Below, piece after piece: positions 52,559 through 61,544 of a stretch of 64,000 nucleotides of DNA (position 1 is its first letter; the number at the start of each line of letters is the position of its first letter). The notes beneath the pieces are model-generated. The model was not told the DNA's origin. It made no database searches and saw only the letters and a program-made list of their open reading frames with translations. The position numbers and the translations under genes are program-made. The stretch is taken from assembly GCA_027490215.1 (NCBI GenBank), contig JAIXYO010000019.1, forward strand, positions 79,273 through 143,272, written 5' to 3'. Source of the DNA: Rubrivivax sp. (lineage in GTDB: Bacteria; Pseudomonadota; Gammaproteobacteria; Burkholderiales; Burkholderiaceae_C).

Positions 52559-54604
52559 TCAACGCGCCTCCGACAGCAATCGGAACTCGTCTTTCAGTTT
52601 GCCAATCACCACCGCAACATCGATGGGCTTGGTCCAGTAGTCGTCGAAACCTGCCGCCACCGCCTGCTGAATCTGCTGAGGCAGCGCGTCGGCGCTGAGC
52701 GCGATGCAGCGCAGATGCCGCGTGTGCTCCCGGGACCGCAAGCGCTCGAGCACCTCGAAACCAGACAAGCCAGGCAGGTTCAGGTCGAGCAAGACGAGGG
52801 AAAGCTCATGCTGGTCGGCAATCTCCAGGCCTTCGGGTCCAGTTGCCGCCGTCAGCAAGCGCCAGTTGGGCTGAGAACGGAAAATCTGCTCCATCAGGAT
52901 GGTGTTGACTTCATCGTCCTCGACGTACAGCACCACCTGCTCGACCCCGTTGTCCCACACGGACGGGAACTCGGGCTTGGCCTGCACATCCTGCGCCGGC
53001 TTGACCTTGCCGGCCTTGGACAGTGGCAAGGACACGGCAAAGCGCGACCCCTTGCCCGGGCGTGACAACACGTCGATCTTGCCGCCCATGGCGCGTACCA
53101 ATTTGCGCGTGATCGCCAGCCCCAGGCCGCTGCCATGGGTGTCGGTTCGCTCGGCGCCGAGACGGTTGAACGGTTCGAACAGCTTGCCGAGCTGCTCCTC
53201 GGTCATCCCGATGCCGGTGTCATCGACAGTCAACACCCCTTGTTCGGCGGCCTCGAAACGCACCCGAACGCGACCCCGCGGCCGGTTGTACTTGATGGCG
53301 TTGGACAGCAGGTTGGTCAACACCTGCTCCAGCGCCTCCGCGTCAGCGCGCACTGGAGGCGCATTCGGCGGGATCTGAACCATCAGTTCGATGCCACGCT
53401 GCTGGGCCAGCGGCATCATCTCGTTCGCGCAACGTTCGACCAGCAGCCGCACGTCGGTCGGCCGGTGACGCAGGCGCAGACGCCCCTGCTCGATGCGAGA
53501 CACCTCAAGAAGCTGGTCGATCAGCGACAACAGCCGCGAGCCGGAATGTCGGAGCACCTCCAGGCGCTGCGCTTGCGCAGGCGGCAGAGGCGCCTCGCTG
53601 TCGAGCGCCATCAGCTGCGCGAAGCCCAGGATGCCATTCAGCGGCGTGCGCAATTCATGGCTGACCCGTGACATGAACTCGCTCTTGCTGCGGCTGGCCT
53701 TCTCGGCGTCGAGCTTGTCGCGCTTCAAGGCATCCAGCGTCTGCCGCTGGGTGACATCCGTGCAGATACCGACCAGCCGCTGCTGCCCCTCCACCGCCTG
53801 CAGCACGAACTCCAACGTGCGTATGCCATGCTCTGTGCCTGCATCGACACCCAGAGAGAGGCGCATTCGGTCTTCCGCCAGTGCGGTGGGTAGCCAGAGG
53901 GCCCGAGCCGCAGCCCGGTCGGCCTCGACCACCTGGGCCATCCAAGCCTCCACCTCCACCAGATGCGGCTCCGAATCCAGGCCATGGTGTCGACAGGCCA
54001 CAGCATCAAGGTGCAGGGTGCCGCCCGCCACATCCAGCTCGACGATGCCGATGTCGGCGGCCGCAGTGGCCAGCTGCCAGCGCTCTTGCCGTTGCTGCAG
54101 ATCTGCGTCCGCGGAAGATGGCGACGACTGCGGCCGCAGCAGCACATTCCAGTAGACACCTCCATCGGGTGCCGGATCGGCCAGAGCGCTCGCATCGAAG
54201 CGGGTCCAGGGCCCGTGGCGGCGCCGCAGACGCACGGACTCGTGGATCGGCTGGGCCGACGCGGTGACCTGGTACCAGTCACGCTCGATGCGACGCAGGT
54301 CCTCGCCATGCACGCAATCGAGCAGCGCGCGGGCATCGACACGCAAGACCGACATCGAGATGCCGCACAGACGGACGAACGCGCTGCAGGCGTAAGGGAC
54401 AGCCCACTGGCCAGCCGCAGATCGGTGCAGGCGCACCACCAGGGAAGGCAACTTGTCCAGCAGGGACTGCAGTTCTGCCACCGGATCGCGGTCGCCGCGG
54501 CGGCGCAGCGCGCCGGTCGCAGAGTCGCGTCGATCGGCGATCCCGGGGAACGGCGATGGCGATGGCGATGGCGGGCGGGGGTATCTGGCCGTTGGTTGCA
54601 TCAT
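52559..54604 (-). CDS. Hybrid sensor histidine kinase/response regulator
   Basis: A soluble sensor kinase of about 681 residues. The N-terminus carries a Ser-Pro repeat, then two PAS-like domains (about 45-165 and 175-290; the second ends RLVGICTDVTQRQTLDAL). A HisKA domain has the phospho-acceptor His316 in SHELRTPLNGILGF. The HATPase has NLLSNAIKYNRP, DDTGIGMTEEQ and GSGLGLAITRKLV. A C-terminal receiver has Asp607 in LVLLDLNLPG and the conserved Lys in YWTKPID. There is no membrane segment, so it senses a cytoplasmic signal. It lies upstream of the EAL gene on the same strand, so it may feed c-di-GMP control. Confidence 0.92.
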   Translation of the reverse strand: MMQPTARYPRPPSPSPSPFPGIADRRDSATGALRRRGDRDPVAELQSLLDKLPSLVVRLHRSAAGQWAVPYACSAFVRLCGISMSVLRVDARALLDCVHGEDLRRIERDWYQVTASAQPIHESVRLRRRHGPWTRFDASALADPAPDGGVYWNVLLRPQSSPSSADADLQQRQERWQLATAAADIGIVELDVAGGTLHLDAVACRHHGLDSEPHLVEVEAWMAQVVEADRAAARALWLPTALAEDRMRLSLGVDAGTEHGIRTLEFVLQAVEGQQRLVGICTDVTQRQTLDALKRDKLDAEKASRSKSEFMSRVSHELRTPLNGILGFAQLMALDSEAPLPPAQAQRLEVLRHSGSRLLSLIDQLLEVSRIEQGRLRLRHRPTDVRLLVERCANEMMPLAQQRGIELMVQIPPNAPPVRADAEALEQVLTNLLSNAIKYNRPRGRVRVRFEAAEQGVLTVDDTGIGMTEEQLGKLFEPFNRLGAERTDTHGSGLGLAITRKLVRAMGGKIDVLSRPGKGSRFAVSLPLSKAGKVKPAQDVQAKPEFPSVWDNGVEQVVLYVEDDEVNTILMEQIFRSQPNWRLLTAATGPEGLEIADQHELSLVLLDLNLPGLSGFEVLERLRSREHTRHLRCIALSADALPQQIQQAVAAGFDDYWTKPIDVAVVIGKLKDEFRLLSEAR
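54552..54573. repeat. GGCGAT hexanucleotide tandem repeat in the kinase gene
   Basis: Three GGCGAT units plus a partial fourth, encoding alternating Ser-Pro near the kinase N-terminus. A unit gain or loss would change the dipeptide count without shifting the frame. Confidence 0.7.
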
Positions 54605-54852
54605 CAAATAGGGGGCGGGCGCTCTTCACATCGCGCCTTCGCGCTGTTTCAACGGCCTAACGTCGGTTTGTATTTGTAACAGTTTCAGGGTCGAAAGTCG
54701 CGACCAAGGCACCCCGCATTCAGGGGTTGAAATCCACTGAAATGGACCGATCGTGTGCATTTACGCACCCGAAACGCAGGGAGGGACGTCACAGATGTTT
54801 TTTCCCCGCGTTCGCGGCATGATCTGTCCGAAAGCAGCCCTCTGGAGTCGCC

Positions 54853-55302
54853 ATGAACAACGTCCTGATTCACCGTCGCGCCTTGATTTCTTGTGGTCTC
54901 GGCCTGAGTCTGGGCCTGACAGGCGCTGCGGCCTTTGCCGATGACGTACCGGCCGCACTGGCGGTCAAGGCGCGTGCGGTGGTGCAGGCGCAACTTGACG
55001 CTTTTGCAGCCGACGATGCGCGGCGGGCTTTCTTGCTGGCGTCACCCGGCGCGCGCAGGCACCTGGGTTCACCCGACAACTTCATCAACCTCGTGCGAAA
55101 GCGCTACGCGGTGGTCTACCGGCCGGCATCAGTGGCTTTTCTCAAGCCTCAGTTGATCGACGGCGTGGTGGTGCTGGGGGTGCAGATGACCGACACACAG
55201 GGCGCGGCTTGGCTCGCGACCTACACGCTGGAGCGCCAGCCCGACGGCCTCTTCCTGATCGAGGGGTGCGAACTGGTCGAAAACGAAGGGCGCTACACCT
55301 GA
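54853..55302 (+). CDS. DUF4864 exported protein
   Basis: A 149-residue protein with an N-terminal signal (HRRALISCGLGLSLGLTGAA, cleavage near AFA/DDVP at 29). The paired Arg and following hydrophobic core resemble a twin-arginine signal, though the motif is incomplete. The mature part has ARAVVQAQLDAFAADDARRA and LASPGARRHLGSPDNF, then a beta-rich end with TYTLERQPDGLFLIEGCEL, matching DUF4864 (a cystatin/NTF2-like fold). Function unknown. GGAG lies 7 bases before the ATG. The amidase gene follows after 33 bases. Confidence 0.75.
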   Translation: MNNVLIHRRALISCGLGLSLGLTGAAAFADDVPAALAVKARAVVQAQLDAFAADDARRAFLLASPGARRHLGSPDNFINLVRKRYAVVYRPASVAFLKPQLIDGVVVLGVQMTDTQGAAWLATYTLERQPDGLFLIEGCELVENEGRYT

Positions 55303-55335
55303 GTTGCACGGGAGACAAGGAGGGCCAAGCGGACC

Positions 55336-56727
55336 ATGGCAGCCCTTCATCTGCTTGGCGCCCATGAGCTTCTGGCGGCTTATCGAAGCCGATCGCTGAG
55401 CCCCGTCGAAGTGGTGAGTGATGTGCTGGCACACATGGCCACGTGTGAGCCCGCGCTGCACGCGACCTTTGCCGTCGATGGCGCCACCGCCCTGATCGCG
55501 GCGCAGGCATCAGAACGCCGCTGGCACCGCGGCGAACCGATCGGCGCACTCGACGGCGTGCCGGCCATGGTGAAGGAAAACATCGCCACACTCGGCACGC
55601 CCATCCCGCTGGGGTGTGCGGCCACCGAACTGGTACCAGCATCCGCCGATGCGCCCCCTGCGGCGCGCTTGCGCGAGGCTGGGGCGGTCATTCTGGGCAA
55701 GACGACGATGCCCGACCTCGGCATGCTCTCTTCTGGCCTGTCGAGCTTTCACCCGCTGACGCGCAACCCCTGGGATCTGCGGCTGAACCCCGGCGGCAGC
55801 AGTGCCGGCGCGGCTGCGGCTTCAGCGGCAGGCTATGGCCCACTGCAGGTGGGCACCGACATCGGCGGATCGATCCGGCTTCCCGCCAGCTGGTGTGGCG
55901 TGTTCGGCCTGAAGCCCAGCCATGGACGCGTGCCGATCGGAGTGCCCTACCCCGCGCGCGTCGCCGGCCCGATCACGCGCAACGTCAGCGATGCAGCGCT
56001 GATGATGTCGGTGCTGAGCCAGCCCGACTGGCGCGACCACATGAGCCTGCCGGCAGAACGCATCGAGTGGCTGTCACTGGGGCGCGAATTGCTTGGCCTG
56101 CGCATCGGTCTGATGCTCGATGCGGGCTGGGGCTTGCCTTGCGAGCCAGAGATCCTGGCTGCGATCACGGCGGCCGCTCAAGCCTTCGAGCTTGCAGGCG
56201 CCATCGTTGAGCCGCTGGCCCCCTTCGTCGACCGCGAGATGGCCAGCGGCATCGATCGCTTCTGGCGCACCCGTGCGTGGGTTGACCTGCAGGCCTTCGA
56301 TGCCCGGCAACAGCGCCGCGTACTGCCCTTCATCGTCGCGTGGGCCGAGGGCGGCGCGAGCCTCAGCGGAGTTGAGGTCCTGCGCAGCTATCACCAGACG
56401 CTGGCGATGCGCGCCGCGACAGTGGCCGCCTGCCAGCCCTTCGATTTCGTCCTTTCGCCCGTCGCGCCGATACCGGCATTTGCCGCCGAGCTGCCCTGCC
56501 CGACCAACGACCCCGCACGGCCGTTCGAGCACATCGCCTACACCCTGCCCTTCAACATGAGCGAGCAGCCCGCAGCCAGCATCAACGCCGGGTACACCGC
56601 CAGGGGCCTGCCCATCGGCCTGCAGATCGTCGGACGGCGCTTTGACGATCTCGGGGTGCTTCAGTTGGCTCATGCCTGGGAGCAAATGCGGCCGGCGCAG
56701 CGACCCTGGCCCATGTCGTCGCGCTAG
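55336..56727 (+). CDS. Amidase (amidase signature family)
   Basis: A 463-residue amidase signature enzyme. The Ser-cisSer-Lys triad is complete: Lys80 in MVKENI, Ser155 in PGGSSAG and Ser179 in DIGGSIRLPAS. LGKTTMPDLGM and NPWDLRLNPGG are also diagnostic. It is near normal length and has no signal peptide. Members hydrolyse many carboxamides; it is not GatA-like in context, because gatB/gatC are absent. Substrate unknown. It lies 33 bases after the DUF4864 gene. Confidence 0.9.
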   Translation: MAALHLLGAHELLAAYRSRSLSPVEVVSDVLAHMATCEPALHATFAVDGATALIAAQASERRWHRGEPIGALDGVPAMVKENIATLGTPIPLGCAATELVPASADAPPAARLREAGAVILGKTTMPDLGMLSSGLSSFHPLTRNPWDLRLNPGGSSAGAAAASAAGYGPLQVGTDIGGSIRLPASWCGVFGLKPSHGRVPIGVPYPARVAGPITRNVSDAALMMSVLSQPDWRDHMSLPAERIEWLSLGRELLGLRIGLMLDAGWGLPCEPEILAAITAAAQAFELAGAIVEPLAPFVDREMASGIDRFWRTRAWVDLQAFDARQQRRVLPFIVAWAEGGASLSGVEVLRSYHQTLAMRAATVAACQPFDFVLSPVAPIPAFAAELPCPTNDPARPFEHIAYTLPFNMSEQPAASINAGYTARGLPIGLQIVGRRFDDLGVLQLAHAWEQMRPAQRPWPMSSR

Positions 56728-56977
56728 CACCGATCCGCGCGCGCTCGCCGCGCACAGGCACGCCAGTTGCCCACTGCAAGCCACCAGCGGGGCCTGCCGA
56801 ATCCCCTGATTCATGTGCTTGAAATCAATCGCCGGTACCCTGCGTTTCGTCCATGTGGCAAACGGCAACAGGTCAACGTGATGGGCTTCACAAGCTCGTT
56901 GACTACCTCTCTGTAACCACTTGCGATGAGCGACCACAGCGCGCAATCTCGCTAACCACGGCAAGGAGTATTCAGCC
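56728..56977. promoter_or_regulatory. Intergenic region with possible promoter of the 56978 gene
   Basis: 250 bases without a credible gene. TTGACT at 56899-56904 is a good -35 box; 17 bases later TGCGAT is a poor -10. AAGGAG lies 9 bases before the start at 56978. The rest shows no hairpin terminator after the amidase gene. Confidence 0.3.
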
Positions 56978-57382
56978 ATGAGCGAACTCGACAAGACCCT
57001 GAATCAGCTGACACTGGAACAGCACCTGCTGGCCGCAGTTTTCCTGCTGGGTTACGGCACGGCACTGGGCTCGATGTTCGGGCCGATCGGCAGACGTCGC
57101 GCGTTGTTGCTGGCGATGCTGGCGGCGGTTGGGTTTGCCGCACTGACCCATCCCTGGGAGCACGGCGTTCTCCTGGTGCTTTGTGCCATTGGTGGTGTGG
57201 GTCTGTTCATCGCCGTGGCTTCGGCGTTCAGTGCGATCGCGGCATTGGATCGTCGGGTTGCAACACCGCCGAATTCGTTTCGCACCGGCGGCTCGTCGCC
57301 TGACTTGCGTGACGCGGCAGCGCAGGCAGTGGCCCGTGCGGCGCACGCGGTCAAACGCCGCAGACGCCACCGGACGACCTGA
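56978..57382 (+). CDS. Hypothetical small inner-membrane protein
   Basis: A 134-residue protein I do not recognise. Three hydrophobic segments are likely: about 17-36 (LLAAVFLLGYGTALGSMFG), 42-57 and 63-89 (VLCAIGGVGLFIAVASAF). The last 35 residues are basic and end KRRRRHRTT, probably cytoplasmic. A good ribosome site (AAGGAG) and coding-like composition support translation. It lies 102 bases upstream of the DsbD-like gene on the same strand; no functional link is evident. Confidence 0.65.
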   Translation: MSELDKTLNQLTLEQHLLAAVFLLGYGTALGSMFGPIGRRRALLLAMLAAVGFAALTHPWEHGVLLVLCAIGGVGLFIAVASAFSAIAALDRRVATPPNSFRTGGSSPDLRDAAAQAVARAAHAVKRRRRHRTT

Positions 57383-57484
57383 GGCTGACTTCCCGTTTCC
57401 ATCGCAGGCGCTGTTGAACAACGTCGCTGGCAGCACCGCATCTCTTGCTTGGCACTTCGTGCCTGTTGCCCACACTTCACACCC

Positions 57485-57946
57485 ATGACCACTTTCCTGC
57501 TGCGTTACCTCTCTGCGCTGCTGCTGGTTTCGCAAGGCTTTTGCGGCACGGGGGCTGTGGCCGCTGACGAATTTCTGCCGCCAGAGCAGGCGTTTCGCTT
57601 CGAGGCCCGCGCGATCGATGCGCACCAGGTCGAGGTTGTCTTCAACGTGGCCGACGGCTACTCCCTGTACCGCGAACGTTTTGCTTTCGCTGCAGCCCCC
57701 GCCTCAGTGAAGCTTGGCAAGCCGGTGATCCCACCGGGTCAGTTCAAATTCGACGAGAACTTTGGCAAGAACCTCGAAACCCACCGCGGGCGCGTCGTGA
57801 TCCGGCTGCCGATCAAATCCGAGGCTGCTGCATTCACACTCACCGTGACCAGTCAGGGATGCGCAGACGCGGGCCTGTGCTATGCACCGATGCAGAGTTC
57901 GGCACGGTTATCACTGGCCAAGGCAAGCAGCAAGGCCGGCCAGTAA
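57485..57946 (+). CDS. Stand-alone DsbD N-terminal domain protein (periplasmic)
   Basis: A 153-residue periplasmic protein. The signal peptide is residues 1-27 (cleavage AVA/ADEF). The rest matches the immunoglobulin-like N-terminal domain of DsbD: FLPPEQAFRF, DGYSLYRERFAF and the redox pair in GCADAGLCYAP (Cys126, Cys132), the arrangement found in E. coli DsbD. The membrane and thioredoxin-like domains of DsbD are missing; the frame ends cleanly and no continuation follows. It may accept electrons from another DsbD/CcdA-type protein and pass them to periplasmic partners. ATG 57485; 12 extra codons upstream are unlikely. Confidence 0.83.
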   Translation: MTTFLLRYLSALLLVSQGFCGTGAVAADEFLPPEQAFRFEARAIDAHQVEVVFNVADGYSLYRERFAFAAAPASVKLGKPVIPPGQFKFDENFGKNLETHRGRVVIRLPIKSEAAAFTLTVTSQGCADAGLCYAPMQSSARLSLAKASSKAGQ

Positions 57947-57982
57947 TGCTCGAGGGCCATGCCGACGAGCAGAACGCGGCGC

Positions 57983-58798
57983 TCAACAAACTTCGTCAGT
58001 CGTCACTTCGAAGCGGGTCAGCGCATTCGGCCCGAAAGTCATCGTGATCGGCACATCGCCCGCATCGCGCCCGTAAGCCATCACCACCCGGCCGATGCGC
58101 GGCGTGTTGTGGCGCGCGTCGAAGGTGTGCCACGTGCCGCCCAGATACACCTCGAACCAGGCACTGAAGTCCATCGGATAGCGAACCGGCGGAATACCGA
58201 TGTCGCCGAGGTAGCCGGTCGCATAGCGCGCGGGGATGTTCATGCAGCGGCACAGGGTAACGGCCAGATGGGCGAAGTCGCGGCATACGCCGGTCCGCTC
58301 GTGAAAGCCTTGCAGCGCGCTGCGGTTGGATCGCGCCTGGTTGTAGTCGAAGCGGATGCGCTGGTTCACGAAATCGCAGATCGCCTGCACGCGGCCCCAG
58401 CCCATCGGGCTGCCGCCGAACTGCGCCCAGGCGAAACCCAGGAGGTCACTGTCGACCTCGCAGTAGCGGCTGGGCAGCAAAAATTGCAGCACCTCTGTCG
58501 GCAATTCTTCCGGTGCGTGCTGATAGACGTCGAAGTACACCGCATCGGCCAGTCCGGTGTCATGAACGATGGCCTGGTTTGTCAGGCGCACCGTCGACAC
58601 ATACGGCGGCACCTGGATCCGACCGCAGCGATTACCAAATCCGTCGAAGTACTCGGTGGCGACCAGTCCCGGCTGCAGATGCACGTTCTCCGGCCCCTGG
58701 AGGTCGTGCTCGCGGCTCGGGTGAACGCGCAGCAGGTAGATCAGCGCTGTAGGCGCGGTGACCGCGAGCTCGATGTCGTAGCCGATGCGGATGAGCAT
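57983..58798 (-). CDS. Transglutaminase-like superfamily protein
   Basis: A 271-residue protein of the transglutaminase/cysteine protease superfamily. A beta-sandwich N-terminal domain (1-130) precedes the core with Cys172 in RTGVCRDFAHLAV. IPARYATGYLGD and FSAWFEVYLGG follow, and Asp227 lies in HTFDARHN. The catalytic His usually directly before AWFEVYL is Ser212 here, so the triad is incomplete; this may be a subfamily trait. No signal peptide. ATG 58798 begins MLIRIGYDIEL. It converges with the DsbD-like gene. Confidence 0.83.
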   Translation of the reverse strand: MLIRIGYDIELAVTAPTALIYLLRVHPSREHDLQGPENVHLQPGLVATEYFDGFGNRCGRIQVPPYVSTVRLTNQAIVHDTGLADAVYFDVYQHAPEELPTEVLQFLLPSRYCEVDSDLLGFAWAQFGGSPMGWGRVQAICDFVNQRIRFDYNQARSNRSALQGFHERTGVCRDFAHLAVTLCRCMNIPARYATGYLGDIGIPPVRYPMDFSAWFEVYLGGTWHTFDARHNTPRIGRVVMAYGRDAGDVPITMTFGPNALTRFEVTTDEVC

Positions 58799-58876
58799 GA
58801 GGATTCCAGTGTGTTGCGTGTTGCAACGCAACATTCGTGCTCGGCAGGGTCGGCGAAGGTCTACATCAAACGCATC

Positions 58877-60379
58877 TCACTCCACCACCTTCACCCATTG
58901 CCCCGCCTTCGGCTCGCCGCCCGCATAGACGCCGTTGATCAGCCTGAGCTGCTGCTCCGGTGCTTGTACCAGCGGTGACTTCTTTGCCAGCGATGCAAAA
59001 CCACCACCGGGGCCGCCCGGGTATGGCACGGTTTTGATGACCCAGGGCCGCGCTGCGGCCCGGTCGGCAGCGGTCAGCGCGCGAAACGAGGCCTCGGCCT
59101 CCCGCATCTGGCGGTAGGCGCGCTTGAGGGCCTGGGCGTCCTTCGAGACATAGCCCAGCAGGTAGTTCTGTGCGCCGGGCCCGCTGACGATGGTGGCTTC
59201 GAAGGACTGAGGCTGGCCTTGCTGGTCGCTGCGCACGCCCACGACATGCGTCGCCGACAAGCCGTTCAGCGTCAGCGGTTCGGCGCGGCCGCTGATGGGC
59301 GCAAGCACATTGCGCACGATCTCCGCGTGCGAGCTGCCCGCCTTGGCTGGCACCAGCTTGACCACCAGCCCGGCCGCGCCTTCCGCGTTGACGAGCGTGA
59401 TCGCTTCCTTGCTGTTCTGGATCTTCCAGCCCGCTGGCGCGGTCAGCGCAATGCCAAGTTCCTCGTGATAGAAATTCTGGCCCCGGGTCAGCCCTTGCTC
59501 GCGGCTTTCGCCGTAGGTCATGCCGTTGATGGCCTGCAGGTATCGGTTGCGGCTGTCGTCGAGGTAGGTGCCCTGGTAGCCATCGGCAATCTGCGTGATT
59601 TCGGCCAGACGCTGGTCGTTGCTGGGGTGCGAGGCCAGCCAGTTGGTGTGCGCTGGCGGCGTGCGGCCTTCGGCGCGCGCCATGTCGTCGGCGAAGCGTT
59701 CCTGGTTCTTCAGCACCTTGATCACGTCGACCATGTTGCGAGGGTCGTAACGGCTGCGAGACAGGTACTCGGCGCCGAGCTGGTCGGCTTGCAACTCCTG
59801 CTCGCGGCCGTAGCTGGCGATGTAGCCCGCGGCCATGCCTTGCGACACCTGGCCCACCACTCGACCTGCACCGGGCACGCCCGCGCCCTCCAGGGCCACG
59901 CCCAGCAAGGTGGCCGCCAGCACGCTCAAGCCGGCCGTCTGCTGGCGCGTTGCACGCTGCGCCCCGTGGCGGGCGGTGACGTGCCCGATCTCGTGGCCGA
60001 TGACACCGGCCAGATCGGCCTCGCTGTCCATGTAGGCCATGATCCCGCGCGTCACGTAGACATAGCCGCCAGGCAACGCGAAGGCGTTGATCTCCGGGCT
60101 GTCCAGCACCGTGAAATGCCATTCCAGTTCACTGCGCTCGGACTGGCTTGCCAGACGCTGGCCGATGTCATTCACATAGGCCTGCAGCTTGGCGTCTGGA
60201 TAGACGCCGTACTCCTGCAGCACCTGCGCATGTCCCTTCTTGCCTTCGGCGATCTCGCTGGCCACGCTCATCACCGTGCGCTCCTGCAAGCCGGTGACCG
60301 GGTTGGTCACGGTGGACGTCGCGCAGCCGCTCATCAGGGCTGCAGAGACGCACAAGGCGAGGCGACGTGAAGGGCGCAC
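58877..60379 (-). CDS. M48 family metalloprotease, lipoprotein
   Basis: A 500-residue lipoprotein. The signal has lipobox LMSGC with Cys19, so it should be anchored in the envelope. The zinc site is VIGHEIGHVTARHG (His129, Glu130, His133), with the third ligand in QELQADQLGAEYL. LPGGYVYVTRGIM precedes it as in BepA/LoiP-type proteases. The C-terminal 220 residues form an additional domain (GRAEPLTLNGLSATHVVG) of unknown role. GTG 60379 has GGAG 6 bases upstream and gives an ideal lipoprotein signal. Likely role: outer-membrane protein quality control. Divergent from dps. Confidence 0.9.
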   Translation of the reverse strand: MRPSRRLALCVSAALMSGCATSTVTNPVTGLQERTVMSVASEIAEGKKGHAQVLQEYGVYPDAKLQAYVNDIGQRLASQSERSELEWHFTVLDSPEINAFALPGGYVYVTRGIMAYMDSEADLAGVIGHEIGHVTARHGAQRATRQQTAGLSVLAATLLGVALEGAGVPGAGRVVGQVSQGMAAGYIASYGREQELQADQLGAEYLSRSRYDPRNMVDVIKVLKNQERFADDMARAEGRTPPAHTNWLASHPSNDQRLAEITQIADGYQGTYLDDSRNRYLQAINGMTYGESREQGLTRGQNFYHEELGIALTAPAGWKIQNSKEAITLVNAEGAAGLVVKLVPAKAGSSHAEIVRNVLAPISGRAEPLTLNGLSATHVVGVRSDQQGQPQSFEATIVSGPGAQNYLLGYVSKDAQALKRAYRQMREAEASFRALTAADRAAARPWVIKTVPYPGGPGGGFASLAKKSPLVQAPEQQLRLINGVYAGGEPKAGQWVKVVE

Positions 60380-60545
60380 GGAAGGCTCCGGTAATTGGTA
60401 CGGCGTCGCGCACGGTGCGCCCTTCCCACCAGCGCACGATTTTAGGTCTGTAGGACGGCGCCGATGGCGCATCGCGGCTGCCTCCGATGCCGGCGCCGCC
60501 ATGCTGCTGCGCACACTGACTCGACACACTTTTCAGGAGCCATTC

Positions 60546-61136
60546 ATGTCAAAGACACATACCGATTCCCGCAGCGCCTCCGACAGTGTGGCGCCGCACT
60601 TGAATCAGCATGGCGTCGTCACACAGGAGTACGGCACCATCGTCAAGCTGCCGAACGGCCTGTCCGAATCCGTTTGCACCAAGAGCGTTGCGCTGTTGAA
60701 CCAGACGCTGGCTGACACGATGACCTTGCGCGACCTGTACAAGAAGCACCACTGGCAGGTGGTCGGCCCGACCTTTGATCAGTTGCATCTGCTGTTCGAC
60801 AAGCACTACGAGGCGCAGGCTGAACTGGTGGATCTGGTGGCAGAACGCATCCAGGTGCTGGGTGGCGTCACGCTGGCGATGGCCGCCGACGTGGCCGAGA
60901 CCACGCGCATCCCGCGCCCACCCCGCGGCCGCGAGCCTGCACTGGTGCAGCTGTCACGGCTGGCCGAGGCGCACGAGATGATCATCATTGCGGCGCGCAA
61001 GAACGCCGAGATCGTGGCTGACACCGGAGATTCGGGTACCAACGACCTGCTGGTCAGCGATGTGCTGCGCACCAATGAACTGCAGGCCTGGTTCCTGACC
61101 GAGCATCTGGTGGCAGCCACCCCGGTCGCCACCTGA
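60546..61136 (+). CDS. dps: Dps family DNA-binding ferritin-like protein
   Basis: A 196-residue mini-ferritin storing iron and shielding DNA during oxidative stress or starvation. Ferroxidase residues appear in YKKHHWQVVGPTFDQLHLLF (His69, His81, then Asp85, Glu89). LVDLVAERIQVLGG follows. The first 40 residues are a long flexible N-terminus with few Lys, so DNA binding by the tail is uncertain. The RIPRPPRG segment near 120 is an unusual loop. CAGGAG lies 7 bases before the ATG. Divergent from the M48 gene by 166 bases. Confidence 0.92.
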   Translation: MSKTHTDSRSASDSVAPHLNQHGVVTQEYGTIVKLPNGLSESVCTKSVALLNQTLADTMTLRDLYKKHHWQVVGPTFDQLHLLFDKHYEAQAELVDLVAERIQVLGGVTLAMAADVAETTRIPRPPRGREPALVQLSRLAEAHEMIIIAARKNAEIVADTGDSGTNDLLVSDVLRTNELQAWFLTEHLVAATPVAT

Positions 61137-61162
61137 TCGACACGGGCTGCGGCGCTGGCCGC

Positions 61163-61543
61163 TCAGGTCGGCGTCGGCACGCCCGACATGCGGTCACTCT
61201 CCAGGAAGAACTTGCGCGCGAGCGCCACCAGTTGCTTCTCGGTCGGGTGATCCACGACCTGATAGCCCACCACGTGCGCAGCCGTGTGCGGCCTGTGCTT
61301 GTCGATGTAGTGACGGAGATCGGCAATCGCGGTGTGCGAGCCGGTGACCAGCACCTCGGTGATGCCTTCGAGCGAATCGCACAGAGCCCCGAAAAACTCG
61401 TGCTCCGTGCGCACGCCGCTGCGATGCTGCGCCGTGGGATGCGAATGCGCCTTGACCTTGTGCACCTTTACATGCTCCGAGTCGAATTGCAGCACCTGCG
61501 CGGACTGGTGGTCGGTCCAGACGACGGCATGGAAAAGGCTCAT
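61163..61543 (-). CDS. eRF1/Pelota domain-3-like protein ('translational machinery' family)
   Basis: A 126-residue soluble protein. FHAVVWTDHQSAQVLQFDSE, then HEFFGALCDSLEGITEVLVTG, and a C-terminal VDHPTEKQLVALARKFF fit a small family that resembles one domain of eRF1/Pelota and is often named translational machinery protein. VLVTGSHTAIADLRHYIDKH is the conserved core. Function unproven; host-attachment or ribosome rescue roles have been suggested for relatives. It starts one base from the stop of the DksA-like gene, so they form an operon. Converges with dps. Confidence 0.72.
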   Translation of the reverse strand: MSLFHAVVWTDHQSAQVLQFDSEHVKVHKVKAHSHPTAQHRSGVRTEHEFFGALCDSLEGITEVLVTGSHTAIADLRHYIDKHRPHTAAHVVGYQVVDHPTEKQLVALARKFFLESDRMSGVPTPT

Positions 61544-61544
61544 G

